From assembly GCF_023078355.1 (NCBI RefSeq), contig NZ_CP095552.1:1488001-1552000 (forward strand): a stretch of DNA of 64,000 bases, read 5' to 3'. The DNA is from Gordonia hongkongensis. Lineage in GTDB: Bacteria > Actinomycetota > Actinomycetes > Mycobacteriales > Mycobacteriaceae. The notes beneath the pieces were generated by a model. It saw only the letters and a program-made list of their open reading frames with translations. It had not been told where the DNA came from and did not search any database. Below, piece after piece: positions 9,288 through 17,919 of the stretch. A program made the translations under genes and the position numbers. Every line of letters starts with the position of its first letter. The stretch's first letter is position 1.

Positions 9288-10910
9288 ATGACGATGCCCT
9301 CCCTCAAGTCGGACCCGACCACGGACAATCTGGCGTCGCAGCTGCGTAACCTGCGGCGATCACGTCGTGCGCAGCGCACGGCGGCCGAGGGCTCGGCCCG
9401 GCAGCTCGCGGTTGTCGCGTTCACCGTTCCCGCGATAGCACTGGTGACGCTGATCGTCGTGATGCTCTCGGTGCTGCTGCTGGCCGGCAGCGGCCTGACC
9501 GGACTGCCGAGTGCGATCGCCTCGGGCTGGCTGGCCGTCCACCAGATGCCGGTCACGATCAGCGGGGTCACCGTAGGTGTGCTGCCGCTGTTGCCGACGC
9601 TGGCGGTCGCCGCCGGCACTGCCTGGCTGACGGCCCGGGCCGTCGCCGGTGGCACGAACTCGAACGAACGCGATCGGCACGACCTGTTCGACCTCGGCGC
9701 CGTCGTGTTCTCGGCGGTGATCGGCCCCGTTCTCATCACCGCGATGTCCCTGGCGGTCGTCATGGACGGCGGGTCGGTCCTGCCGGTACAGACGCCCAAC
9801 GCACTGCTCGCGTTCCTCTACACCCTCGGCGTACACGGCGGTGCGGCGGTCGCCGGTGTCGTGTGGAGCCGACGACGCGACTTCGCCGTCCGCGGGGGCG
9901 TGACCCACGCCGATCGTCGCGGTTTCCGGTACGGGCTGGTGGCGGCGCTGCTGCTACTGGTGGCCGGAGCCGTGCTGGTGTGTCTGCGAATGTTGATGAG
10001 GCACGGGCAGATCGGTGAACTGATCGAAACCGGTTACGACTTCGACGGGTTCCTGGGACTCACCCTGCTGTCGATGCTCTACCTCCCGAACGTGATGGTC
10101 GCCGCGATGGCGGTGCTCGTGGGTTCCGACGTCCAGATCGGTGCGACGACGGTCGACCTGTTCACGGTCCGCGGTGACGCCGTCCCGCCCGTCCCGGTTC
10201 TCGCGGTCCTTCCCGACGGGCCGGGTGCCGGGGCATGGGGATTCGTCGGACTGCTCGTGCCGGCCGGTGTCGCCGCGTTCGTCGGCTGGCGATGCCGCGA
10301 CCTCGATCCCATGGCCCACGTGCGTTCGGTGGGTGTCGCCGCGGCGGTCGCGGCTTCGGTGGTCGCCGTTCTCACCGTCTCGGCGGGTGGAACGCTGGGG
10401 GAGTTCGGCGAGGTCGTCGTGACGGTGTCGGCGGCCGGGGTCTTCACACTGGGTTGGATCGCGGTCGTCGGCCTGCTCATCGTGCTCGTCTACGCCTTCC
10501 TGCCGTCGACCCGAGCGGCACGTCTCGCTGTCGGCGAGGAGTACTTCGAGGATCCACTCGACCTCGGTTACGAGGACGAATACGTCATCGTCACCGATCT
10601 GGACGAGGACGACGAGTACGCCGAGTACTCAGAGGTCGAGGACGGCGAATTCGAGGACGGCGAGTACGAGGACTCGGACTACGACGACGGTGAGTTCGAC
10701 GACGGTGAATTCGGGGACGCTGACCTCGCGGACGACGACGCGGAGAACGTCGCCGCGTCGGACCCGGACGACTCCGATCTCGACACCGCATCCGGGCGCG
10801 CGCCGGCGAAGAACCGCGTGTACGACGACGATCTCGACGTGGCGGATCTCGCCGTCGACGTGGATCACGACCTCCATCCCGGTTCGCACGGGGCCTCACG
10901 GCAACGCTGA
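9288..10910 (+). CDS. DUF6350 polytopic membrane protein with acidic tail (Rv0955-like)
   Basis: 540 residues with a dozen or so hydrophobic segments between about residues 40 and 405, for example VTLIVVMLSVLLLAGS and GLVAALLLLVAGAVLV. The cytoplasmic C terminus (about 425-535) is extremely acidic, with repeated blocks such as DGEFEDGEYEDSDYDDGEF. Position between the DUF5336 gene and purN is conserved in mycobacteria as I recall it. No catalytic motif is recognisable; function unknown. No good ribosome site is visible before the ATG at 9288; ATG 9294 is an alternative. Confidence 0.82.
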   Translation: MTMPSLKSDPTTDNLASQLRNLRRSRRAQRTAAEGSARQLAVVAFTVPAIALVTLIVVMLSVLLLAGSGLTGLPSAIASGWLAVHQMPVTISGVTVGVLPLLPTLAVAAGTAWLTARAVAGGTNSNERDRHDLFDLGAVVFSAVIGPVLITAMSLAVVMDGGSVLPVQTPNALLAFLYTLGVHGGAAVAGVVWSRRRDFAVRGGVTHADRRGFRYGLVAALLLLVAGAVLVCLRMLMRHGQIGELIETGYDFDGFLGLTLLSMLYLPNVMVAAMAVLVGSDVQIGATTVDLFTVRGDAVPPVPVLAVLPDGPGAGAWGFVGLLVPAGVAAFVGWRCRDLDPMAHVRSVGVAAAVAASVVAVLTVSAGGTLGEFGEVVVTVSAAGVFTLGWIAVVGLLIVLVYAFLPSTRAARLAVGEEYFEDPLDLGYEDEYVIVTDLDEDDEYAEYSEVEDGEFEDGEYEDSDYDDGEFDDGEFGDADLADDDAENVAASDPDDSDLDTASGRAPAKNRVYDDDLDVADLAVDVDHDLHPGSHGASRQR

Positions 10911-10987
10911 CAGCGCGCTTCCCGGGCGTGCCCCGGCGGCGCCACCCGGCGCGGGCGGCCCAACGTGCGGCGATTAGTCTCGACGAC

Positions 10988-11611
10988 GTGACATCCCCGA
11001 CGGCACCTGGTCGCACCCCGCTGGTGGTGATGGCGTCGGGCACCGGTTCGCTGCTGGAATCGCTGATCGCGCGCGCCGGTGACGAGGATGCCCCGTTCCG
11101 TGTCGCGGCGATCGTGGTCGACCGCTCGTGCCGGGCGCAAGAGGTCGCGCAGCGCCACGACATCCCGCTCATCACCTGCCGTGTCGCCGACCACGCCGAC
11201 CGTGCGACGTGGGATCGTGCGCTGACCGACGAGGTCGCCGCGATCGAGCCGGAGTGGGTGGTGACCGCCGGTTTCATGAAGATCCTCGGCCCGGCTTTTC
11301 TCGGCCGGTTCGGCGGTCGCGTCGTCAACAGTCATCCAGCGCTGCTACCCGCGTTCCCGGGCGCCCACGGTGTCGTCGAGGCGCTCGACTACGGCGTCAA
11401 GGTCACGGGCGCGACGGTGCATCTGGTCGACGAAGGCGTCGACACCGGCCCGATCCTCGCGCAACGAGTGGTCACCGTCGACGACGACGACACGGTCGAC
11501 ACCCTGCACGAACGCATCAAGACGGTTGAGCGTGTGTTGCTCGCCGACGTGGTGACCGCACTGGTCACCCGAGGAGTAGTCATCGATGGACGAAAGGCCC
11601 GCATCCCGTGA
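10988..11611 (+). CDS. purN: Phosphoribosylglycinamide formyltransferase
   Basis: 207 residues, typical GART length. Seen: N-terminal [15 protein letters not shown] (phosphoribosyl site), [14 protein letters not shown] with the catalytic Asn/His pair, and [13 protein letters not shown] with the catalytic Asp. It transfers formyl from 10-formyl-tetrahydrofolate to GAR in purine synthesis. GTG start at 10988 gives the family N terminus; the frame is open to 10928 but adds a basic tail. Overlaps purH by 4 bp (GTGA), so the two are co-translated. Confidence 0.95.
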   Translation: MTSPTAPGRTPLVVMASGTGSLLESLIARAGDEDAPFRVAAIVVDRSCRAQEVAQRHDIPLITCRVADHADRATWDRALTDEVAAIEPEWVVTAGFMKILGPAFLGRFGGRVVNSHPALLPAFPGAHGVVEALDYGVKVTGATVHLVDEGVDTGPILAQRVVTVDDDDTVDTLHERIKTVERVLLADVVTALVTRGVVIDGRKARIP

Positions 11612-13182
11612 ACGCACCCAGCTCTGACAGCTCTCGTCGACCGATTCGGCGCGCGCTGGTGAGTGTCTACGACAAGAGCGGTCTCGCCGACCTCGCGACG
11701 GCACTACACGCGGCCGGAGTGGAGATCGTGTCCACCGGGTCCACCGCGAAGACCATCGCCGGCGCGGGCGTGCCGGTCGTGGAGGTGTCCACGCTGACGG
11801 GCTTCCCCGAGTGCCTCGACGGCCGCGTCAAGACCCTGCACCCCAAGGTGCACGCGGGCATCCTCGCCGATACCCGTAAGTCCGATGATGTGGCTCAGCT
11901 CGACGAACTGGGCGTCGCCGCATTCGATCTCGTCGTCGTCAATCTCTATCCGTTCACCGAGACGGTGGCGTCCGGTGCGACTCCGGACGAGTGCATCGAG
12001 CAAATCGACATCGGCGGCCCGTCGATGGTGCGTGGGGCCGCGAAGAACCACCCGTCGGTCGCCGTCGTGGTCGATCCCGATGACTACTCGCTGGTGACCG
12101 AGGCCCTCACGGCCGACGGGTTCTCGCTCGTCGACCGGAAGAAGCTTGCGGCAAAGGCTTTCCGGCACACCGCGGACTATGACGTCGCGGTCGCGTCGTG
12201 GATGTCGAGTGTGGTTGCGCCCGAGGACGAGTCGCAGTTCCCGGCGTGGGCCGGTGCGACCTGGACCCGCTCCGCGGTGCTGCGTTACGGCGAGAACCCG
12301 CACCAGCCGGCCGCACTGTATGTCGGTAACGCCGGGGCCGGCGGGGTTGCGACCGCCGAGCAGCTCCACGGCAAGGAGATGAGTTACAACAACTACACCG
12401 ACGCCGATGCCGCGTGGCGCGCCGCCTACGACTTCGATGCCCCGGCGGTCGCGATCATCAAGCACGCCAACCCGTGTGGCATCGCCATCGGCGCCGACAT
12501 CGCGGAGGCGCATCGCAAGGCGCACGCGTGCGATCCGGTCAGCGCCTACGGCGGCGTGATCGCGGCGAATCGTGAGATCACCGTGGCGATGGCCGAGCAG
12601 GTCGCCGAGATCTTCACCGAGGTGATCGTCGCGCCCGGCTTCGCCGACGGTGCGCTCTCGGTGCTGACCCGTAAGAAGAACATCCGCGTCCTGGTGGCCA
12701 CCCCGCCGGCGGCGACCGGGATCGAGACGAAGCCGGTGTCGGGCGGACTGCTGATGCAGCAGCGCGACGTCCTCGACGCCGACGGCGACAATCCGGCCAA
12801 CTGGAACCTCGTGGCGGGTCCGCCGGCCGACAACCAGACCCTTGCCGACCTCGAGTTCGCCTGGCGTGCGTGCCGTTCGGTCAAGTCCAACGCCATCCTG
12901 CTGGCGTCCGACGGTGCGTCGGTCGGCGTCGGTATGGGCCAGGTCAATCGCGTCGACTCCGCGCACCTGGCCGTGCAACGCGCCGGTGACCGTGCAGCGG
13001 GGAGCGTCGGGGCGTCGGACGCGTTCTTCCCCTTTCCGGACGGACTGCAGGTACTGCTGTCGGCCGGGGTGAAAGCCGTTGCGCAGCCGGGCGGTTCGAT
13101 TCGCGACAACGAGGTGATCGAGGCGGCCGACGAGGCGGGCGTGACGCTCTACCTCACCGGGGCGCGTCATTTCGCTCACTGA
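11608..13182 (+). CDS. purH: Bifunctional AICAR transformylase / IMP cyclohydrolase
   Basis: 524 residues. N-terminal cyclohydrolase (MGS fold) shows [18 protein letters not shown] and [21 protein letters not shown]-terminal AICAR formyltransferase shows [15 protein letters not shown], the catalytic KHANPCG, and [10 protein letters not shown]. Catalyses the last two steps to IMP. Directly coupled to purN. In related genomes the chelatase/VWA pair follows; here that pair begins only at 24352. Confidence 0.97.
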   Translation: MNAPSSDSSRRPIRRALVSVYDKSGLADLATALHAAGVEIVSTGSTAKTIAGAGVPVVEVSTLTGFPECLDGRVKTLHPKVHAGILADTRKSDDVAQLDELGVAAFDLVVVNLYPFTETVASGATPDECIEQIDIGGPSMVRGAAKNHPSVAVVVDPDDYSLVTEALTADGFSLVDRKKLAAKAFRHTADYDVAVASWMSSVVAPEDESQFPAWAGATWTRSAVLRYGENPHQPAALYVGNAGAGGVATAEQLHGKEMSYNNYTDADAAWRAAYDFDAPAVAIIKHANPCGIAIGADIAEAHRKAHACDPVSAYGGVIAANREITVAMAEQVAEIFTEVIVAPGFADGALSVLTRKKNIRVLVATPPAATGIETKPVSGGLLMQQRDVLDADGDNPANWNLVAGPPADNQTLADLEFAWRACRSVKSNAILLASDGASVGVGMGQVNRVDSAHLAVQRAGDRAAGSVGASDAFFPFPDGLQVLLSAGVKAVAQPGGSIRDNEVIEAADEAGVTLYLTGARHFAH

Positions 13183-13912
13183 GCTCGCTCTACTGGTCGT
13201 CGCCGGTTTCGGCGCCGGCCTGATCGGCTACATCACCGGGCTGGCGTCGATCGTCAGCTATCCCGCACTGCTCGCCGTCGGACTCAGTCCGATCGCGGCC
13301 AATGTCACGAACACGGTCGCGCTGGTCGCCGTCGGGGTGGGCAGTACCGCACAGTCGGGACGCTCCCTCCTCGACGGTGACCGCAGGCGGCTGACCATCG
13401 GCGCGATCGCCGCGCTCATCGGCGGCACGGTCGGGGCGGTGCTGTTGTTGTCGACGCCGGCCGAGGCGTTCGAGACCGTCGTGCCGTTCCTGGTGGCGAT
13501 CGCCGCGATCGCCCTGCTGGCGCAACCGGTTCTGCGGCGGTGGGCCACCTCGCACGCCGAGCGTCCCTGGGTGTTCATCCTGGGCCTGACGCTGATCTCG
13601 GTGTACGGCGGGTACTTCGGGGCGGGCGCCGGCATCATGATTCTCGCGCTCATGCTCGTGGTGACCAGCGAACCATTGTGGCGCGCAGCGTTGTCCAAGT
13701 CGTTGTTCCTCGGCATCGCCAACACGATCGCCGCCATCGGCTTCATGATCTGGGGTCCCGTCGACTGGTGGGCGGCGCTCGCCATGGCCGTCGGCTGTCT
13801 TGCCGGCGGGTGGTGCGGCCCGCCTGTCGTGAAACGGCTGCCGCCCGGGCCGCTCCGGATCGTGGTCGGGGTGTGCGGGCTCGGACTCGCGGCGTGGCTC
13901 GCGGTCAGCTGA
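13169..13912 (+). CDS. TauE/SafE-family permease (sulfite exporter type), no standard start codon
   Basis: About 247 residues, two halves of TauE/SafE type: [19 protein letters not shown] and [18 protein letters not shown], with hydrophobic helices through to the C terminus. Family role is export or import of sulfite or organosulfonates, or general anion transport. The conserved first helices are encoded from about 13181 on, yet the first ATG/GTG/TTG in frame is GTG 13337, which would delete two helices. ATT at 13169 or CTG at 13193 are the only upstream candidates before the stop at 13142. The 14-bp overlap with purH suggests reinitiation. Start is uncertain; the coding call is firm. Confidence 0.8.
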   Translation: MSLTELALLVVAGFGAGLIGYITGLASIVSYPALLAVGLSPIAANVTNTVALVAVGVGSTAQSGRSLLDGDRRRLTIGAIAALIGGTVGAVLLLSTPAEAFETVVPFLVAIAAIALLAQPVLRRWATSHAERPWVFILGLTLISVYGGYFGAGAGIMILALMLVVTSEPLWRAALSKSLFLGIANTIAAIGFMIWGPVDWWAALAMAVGCLAGGWCGPPVVKRLPPGPLRIVVGVCGLGLAAWLAVS

Positions 13913-14012
13913 CGTCGGCGTGATGAGCAGGCGGTTGTCGTCGGTGTGCCCGCGGCAGCCCCTGCTCCCTGAGGTGCGTCCGGAGCTTGCGGAGGGCGCG
14001 TCAGCCCCTGCT

Positions 14013-14051
14013 CCCTGAGGTGCGAGGAGCGCAGCGACGAGCCACGAAGGG
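14013..14051. repeat. Dispersed 40-bp repeat, complete copy
   Basis: CCCTGAGGTGCGAGGAGCGC then AGCGACGAGCCACGAAGGG. The preceding CCCCTGCTCCCTGAGGTGCG segment also occurs at 13959-13978, a short local duplication. Confidence 0.9.
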
Positions 14052-14070
14052 TCCGGCGACCGGCAAACTT

Positions 14071-14114
14071 CAACTCGACCGGCAGACTTCGATCGAGGTC
14101 TGGGAGTCGAGTTG
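14071..14114. repeat. 44-bp imperfect palindrome
   Basis: Outer arms CAACTCGAC / GTCGAGTTG (9 bp, perfect) enclose an inner near-palindrome CAGACTTCGATCGAGGTCTG. It could act as a terminator for the purH/TauE direction or be a mobile-element end; nothing in the flanks decides this. Confidence 0.6.
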
Positions 14115-14662
14115 CAGTCTGTCGGTCACAAGTCGGGGCAGGTATGCGAGACAGTCCCGCCGGTCGAGGTCGACTGCGCTCCTCGGTTGAGCCTTGCGGC
14201 CGGGGGTGAGGCAACCGCGCTCCTCGGATCGGTTGCGCATGTATTCAGTAGCGCACGTTCGGCCGAAGGAGCGCTTCAATGTCGGGGGCACGGGCATACA
14301 GCGATGCCGGTCTTTCCATTGGGCGCAGTTGTCTAAGAGAAACTTCGGCCTGCAGGTGAAGCTGCCCAACAGGGTGCGCTACCGGACATCGATTTGCCGC
14401 AGTCGGAAGTATCGCGGCCCACTGACGGGGCGGCAGCCCATTCGGCAGTTCACGGCGGCCGTCAGCCCGCATGTGGTCCAGGTGCAAGGGCGGGGTAGCG
14501 GCGAGGGTTTCACAGTACGGCCCCGTTCCCGGTCCACGATCCGACCAGGAACGGAGCCGACTGCAGTGTCGCTGTGGAGTTGTCAAGGGACGGATGCGGT
14601 CCCGGGCGGGCGCCGGGAGCGAGGCTGCTACGCGAAAGTCTGGTGGTCTGTGGCGGCAGCGG

Positions 14663-15922
14663 TCAGGCGGCGTCGTCGAGTCGCATGGTGCGTCGGTTGT
14701 AGGCGGGTAGTGGTCGGCGCCGCGGATCGATGGTCGCGGGTGGGACAAGCCAGGGATGACGGTCGAAACCCATCACGATGTCCCAGCCGTGGTGGTGGAC
14801 TTGCGTATGGCAGCGCTGACACAGCAAACAGCCGTTGTCGAGGTCGGTGGGTCCACCGTCGGCCCATGGCTGGATGTGGTGGACCTGGGTATATGACGGT
14901 GGTGCACCACATTTGATACAGCAGGCGTCGCGGACGATGATTGCTTTGCGGAGGTGTGCCGGATACAACCGACGGGTGTGGCCCATCTGCAGCGGTACGC
15001 CCTCACTGTCGAGGACGATCTCGATCAGGGATCCGTCGCAGGAGACCTGTTTCGCGGTGGCATGGCTGACCGTCCCGGTCCACGGCAGCGTTGCGAGTTC
15101 TCCGGTGGCGGGGATGGTCAGCATCAGTTGCGTGCGTGGGCTTCCGACGGTGTCGATGGTCGCGCCGATCGCTGCTTGGTCGAGGATCAGTTCGAAAGCG
15201 TCGGCACGGCGCTGCTCGGCGGTTCGTCGATCTTCGGCTCCGTCGGGTTCGGGCCGTGGACACGATCGTTCGTCGATCATGGCCAGGAACTTCTCGCCGA
15301 CGATCTGGGTGAGGTCGGCCCGGATTTCGACGCGGCCGTCGTCGGTGGTGTGGGCGTTGACCGCGTTCAGCGATGGGTCGTCGGCGGCCGGTACGCTGGT
15401 GTCGGAGGCGTCCGCCAGAGTGTTGACGATGGCTCGGGCATGCTTGAGTACTTGCGGCGGCGTCGCACCGGACAGTGCTTGGGCGATGAGTTCGAGCTCA
15501 TACCGTGAGCGCTTGTCGTCGGAAAGCGCCTCACCACAACGCTTGTCGATCTGGTGCATGCCTCGGACGATGGCGTCGACGATCTCGCTGGACAGCCGCC
15601 CGTCGGCCGCGTGACTCGCCAGGGCCGGCAACGTCGGCAGGGCATCGACACTCCGCATGGTGCGAAGAGCGGCGACCGGGGCATGGCCTGACTCGATCAG
15701 CAGTTTCTTGGTGGTGCTGCCCGCTTTCTGGGCGACACGGAGGTCGTCGAGTTGCGCTGTGTGGGTGACGATCTGGTGGTCGACGGTGTTGCGGATCAAG
15801 CGCAGCGTCTCGAGGGCGTCGAACGTCGCTCTGCCCGTGGGGTCATCGGCGGGTGGTGTGGTTTCGATGAGCTGATCGAGGAGAGTGGCGAGCTCTGGCA
15901 TGACTCCAAGGTACAGGAACAT
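14663..15922 (-). CDS. DUF222 / HNH endonuclease (13E12 repeat family)
   Basis: About 419 residues. The N-terminal DUF222 region is helical (ALETLRLIRNTVDHQIVTHT...). The C terminus is an HNH nuclease domain with paired cysteines CIKCG...CQRCH and YTQVHHIQPWADGGPTDLDN, i.e. His-His then Asn then His. This family is multi-copy in Gordonia, Rhodococcus and mycobacteria (13E12 family) and is thought to behave like a mobile endonuclease; its substrate is unknown. ATG 15922 chosen; 15901 is equally possible. The open frame continues to 16342, but that part runs through degenerate repeat sequence. Confidence 0.85.
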   Translation of the reverse strand: MFLYLGVMPELATLLDQLIETTPPADDPTGRATFDALETLRLIRNTVDHQIVTHTAQLDDLRVAQKAGSTTKKLLIESGHAPVAALRTMRSVDALPTLPALASHAADGRLSSEIVDAIVRGMHQIDKRCGEALSDDKRSRYELELIAQALSGATPPQVLKHARAIVNTLADASDTSVPAADDPSLNAVNAHTTDDGRVEIRADLTQIVGEKFLAMIDERSCPRPEPDGAEDRRTAEQRRADAFELILDQAAIGATIDTVGSPRTQLMLTIPATGELATLPWTGTVSHATAKQVSCDGSLIEIVLDSEGVPLQMGHTRRLYPAHLRKAIIVRDACCIKCGAPPSYTQVHHIQPWADGGPTDLDNGCLLCQRCHTQVHHHGWDIVMGFDRHPWLVPPATIDPRRRPLPAYNRRTMRLDDAA

Positions 15923-16301
15923 TCGTTCGATTTCGAGAAAATTCCACAGGCCGAGAACCACGAATTCATCGACTGTGCAGCATATTTCGTCGTCTGTGCG
16001 TCGATTCGCGTTGGGTGGGCGTGGATTGTTGACAAGGTGTACTCCAGTCACACTCGTCCCGCATTTCGGTTCACGTTCGATCGGCCTGATTGCGAGCGGT
16101 TTTGAGTTCGGCCTGGGGTGTAGACCCCTTCGAGGCTCGTCGCTTGCGCTCGTCGCGCCTCGGGGGACGGAGGGGGTCGGTGCTTGCGCTTCTCCCGTCT
16201 CGGGGAGCGGGGGAGGGTTCGTTTCTTGCACCTCAGTAGGTACGGCCTGGCGGCCGTTGTGGACTACGAAAAACACTCGTGAGCGTCCAGACTTCTGCAT
16301 G
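15923..16301. other. Gene-free 380 bp with degenerate repeat copies
   Basis: 16125-16165 is a diverged inverted copy of the dispersed repeat (CCCTTCGAGGCTCGTCGCTT ...). Further fragments lie at 16190-16230. No ORF with coding character seen. Confidence 0.6.
16125..16165. repeat. Dispersed repeat, degenerate inverted copy
   Basis: CCCTTCGAGGCTCGTCGCTT followed by GCGCTCGTCGCGCCTCGGGG, about 80 percent like the intact inverted form. Confidence 0.7.
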
Positions 16302-16322
16302 CTGAGGTGCGAGCGAAGCGAG
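16302..16322. repeat. Left half of a dispersed repeat split by the IS110 element
   Basis: CTGAGGTGCGAGCGAAGCG plus AG. Joined to CCACGAAGGG at 17654-17663 it recreates the complete repeat form seen intact (inverted) at 25831-25863. The AG (CT on the element's strand) is the presumed insertion core. Confidence 0.8.
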
Positions 16323-16328
16323 AGGGTC

Positions 16329-17405
16329 CTATAGCTTGTCAAGTGCTCCGAGGTCGGTGGTGAGGTCGCGGAACACTTCGCGGGCGATGTATCGCTTGAG
16401 GCAGCGGAGGATGTCTTTCTTCGTTTTGTGTTCGGCGGAGCGGCGTTCGACGTAGGCGCGGGTGGGGGCGTGGGATTTCATGCGTCCGACCGCGATCATG
16501 TGCAGAGCGCTGTTGGCTTGCCGGTCCCCGCCCCGGTTGAGTCGGTGGCGGCTGGTTTTGCCTGAGGATGCCGGTAACGGGGCGGCGCCGACGAGTTTGG
16601 CGAACCGTGCCTCGGTGCCCATCCGCTCGACGTTGTCACCGGCGGTGATCACCAGGCGGGCGGCGGTGATCGGCCCGATCTGCGGGCGCGAGAGCAGGGT
16701 GGGTACCAGCTTGCTCAGCAGTCGTGTGAGTTCGCGGGCCAAGGACCGGGCTTGTTGTTGGGCGAGTCGGTGTCGGTCGAGCAGCGACCGCGCCGCGCGC
16801 ACGAACGCCGCGGCCGGCGCGGACAGACCAGCTTTCTCGGCTGGTACCGGCAAGTCTGTGATGAATGCTGCCCGCTTGGCGATGGTGCGGGCCTGGCGCG
16901 CTTGATCGGCGTGCTCGGCTGGTGCGGTGGTACACAGGTCACGGATCTGGTTACCGATCCGGGTGGCCTCTGCGACGGCCGAAGCCCTTGCCACGGTGAG
17001 CATCCGAACAGATTCGACCGCGCCGCGGGTGTCTTTGGCCACCGCGGTGGCGCGGCCGGTGATGACGGCCATCGCCGCGGCGTAGGCATCGAGTTGATCG
17101 GTCTTACCGTGGGCGTAGCGGCGCGGCAGATCGGGGGTGTTGACCTCGATCACTCGCACCCCTTCAGCGGTGAGCATGCGGGTCAACCCGGCCCCATAGG
17201 AGGCGCTCGATTCCACCGCGGCATCCTCGACGCGGCCGAAGCCACACGCCCACTGCCACAACTGGGTGTAGCCGGCGGTGGTGGTCGGGAACTCGCGATC
17301 GGCCAGCGGGCGGCCGTCGGTGGCGACGATCGCGGCGTGATGGGTCTGTTGATGGGTGTCGACTCCGAGTACGACCACTTGCGTGGTCACTGCTGTCTCA
17401 GCCAT
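16329..17405 (-). CDS. IS110-family transposase (DEDD recombinase)
   Basis: 358 residues. The N-terminal RuvC-like DEDD domain shows D16 (LGVDTHQQTHH), E65 (AAVESSASYG), and D103/D106 (HGKTDQLDAYAAA). The C-terminal Tnp_IS116/IS110 domain has IGPITAARLVITAGD and ASSGKTSRHRLNRGGDRQAN, where the conserved serine nucleophile is expected. Full length, no frameshift, so likely functional. Such enzymes cut and rejoin DNA guided by a bridge RNA from the non-coding end of the same element (established for IS621/IS110). Confidence 0.95.
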   Translation of the reverse strand: MAETAVTTQVVVLGVDTHQQTHHAAIVATDGRPLADREFPTTTAGYTQLWQWACGFGRVEDAAVESSASYGAGLTRMLTAEGVRVIEVNTPDLPRRYAHGKTDQLDAYAAAMAVITGRATAVAKDTRGAVESVRMLTVARASAVAEATRIGNQIRDLCTTAPAEHADQARQARTIAKRAAFITDLPVPAEKAGLSAPAAAFVRAARSLLDRHRLAQQQARSLARELTRLLSKLVPTLLSRPQIGPITAARLVITAGDNVERMGTEARFAKLVGAAPLPASSGKTSRHRLNRGGDRQANSALHMIAVGRMKSHAPTRAYVERRSAEHKTKKDILRCLKRYIAREVFRDLTTDLGALDKL

Positions 17406-17449
17406 TCTGGCGGTGTCTCCTTCACTGCGGTGTGGGATGACCTCACCGG

Positions 17450-17640
17450 GGCGGGTGGACAGGACAGTGAAGAGTCACGGCCTACCAGCCAGACAGGGTC
17501 CTAATCAGGTCACACCCGCCCCGGCCCTCAAGGTCACTTGGTGCAGGTGATCGACCGAAGTTCTGGGCCGACACATCTCGCCCATGACAGCACCGTCAGC
17601 CACGAAGTAAGTCAGACCCAAACCCGGTCAACCACCCACA
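17450..17640 (-). ncRNA. Candidate IS110 bridge RNA
   Basis: Non-coding end upstream of the transposase, same strand. Two stem-loops can be drawn by eye. (1) Stem 17611-17619 with 17565-17572 encloses CTTCGTGGCT (17598-17607), identical to the left target half plus core of the host repeat, and GCGAG (17577-17581), complementary to the core plus right target half CTCGC. (2) Stem 17509-17520 (GGCGGGTGTGAC) with 17450-17460 (GTCCACCCGCC) encloses TAGGACCCT (17495-17503), identical to the element's own right end (16323-16331), and TCACTG (17465-17470), complementary to its left end. This is the target-loop/donor-loop layout of bridge RNAs. Exact ends of the RNA are not known. Confidence 0.7.
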
Positions 17641-17653
17641 CCCATTCTCACTG

Positions 17654-17764
17654 CCACGAAGGGCTCGCAAGGTGCCTCATCAGGGCCCTTCGTGGCTCGT
17701 CGACCTCGACGCGCTCCTTCGTCGCTTGCTCGGCCCGGCGGCTTGCGCTCCTCGCACCTCAGGG
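17654..17764. repeat. Right half of split repeat plus an expanded inverted copy
   Basis: 17654-17663 completes the repeat split by the IS110 element. 17686-17764 is an inverted copy (CCCTTCGTGGCTCGTCG ... CTCGCACCTCAGGG) expanded internally. Its 50-bp stretch 17694-17743 is identical to 21576-21625. Confidence 0.85.
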
Positions 17765-17919
17765 ACCAGGGGTTTGCGGTTCTTTCGGATCAGGAAGCAT
17801 GCGTACGCTTCCCGCACCTCGGACGCGCAGGCGTCTTGTCGTGCACCTCGGTCGCAAGGGTTTGTCGCTTAGGGCGGCTGGATGTGTGAGAGATGCTCAC
17901 CGATCGGGGGTGTGAAGAG

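Larger units (their letters stand above)
13913..14662. other. 750-bp region without a convincing gene
   Basis: Contains a fragment of the dispersed repeat at 13966-13978, a complete copy at 14013-14051 and a long palindrome at 14071-14114. Open frames across 14194-14916 have no family resemblance, and the largest runs antisense into the HNH gene. Probably decayed accessory DNA. Confidence 0.6.
16323..17651 (-). mobile_element. IS110-family insertion sequence inserted in a dispersed repeat
   Basis: About 1.33 kb, in the IS110 size range: one transposase gene, a 3' end only 6 bp past the stop, and 246 bp of non-coding DNA upstream of the gene. The ends are defined by the two halves of the host repeat that flank it (16302-16322 and 17654-17663). 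On the element strand the target reads CCCTTCGTGG-CT-CGCTTCG. The right-hand flank keeps CT, while the left-hand flank reads CA, so the core assignment is uncertain by 1-2 bases. No terminal inverted repeats or target duplication longer than the core are seen, as expected for IS110 (not IS1111). Confidence 0.85.

Noticed and set aside
14194..14916. 240-codon plus-strand frame
   Set aside because: No family resemblance, Arg/Ser-rich, and its 3' part is antisense to the HNH domain.
15923..16342. N-terminal extension of the DUF222/HNH protein
   Set aside because: It translates degenerate repeat DNA (LRSHLS-like) and DUF222 proteins begin near the ATG at 15901-15922.
17495..17503. AGGGTCCTA shared with 16323-16331, read as a target-site duplication marking the IS110 end at 17503
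   Set aside because: IS110 elements do not make such duplications, and that boundary would leave the split host repeat unexplained; the match fits a donor guide better.
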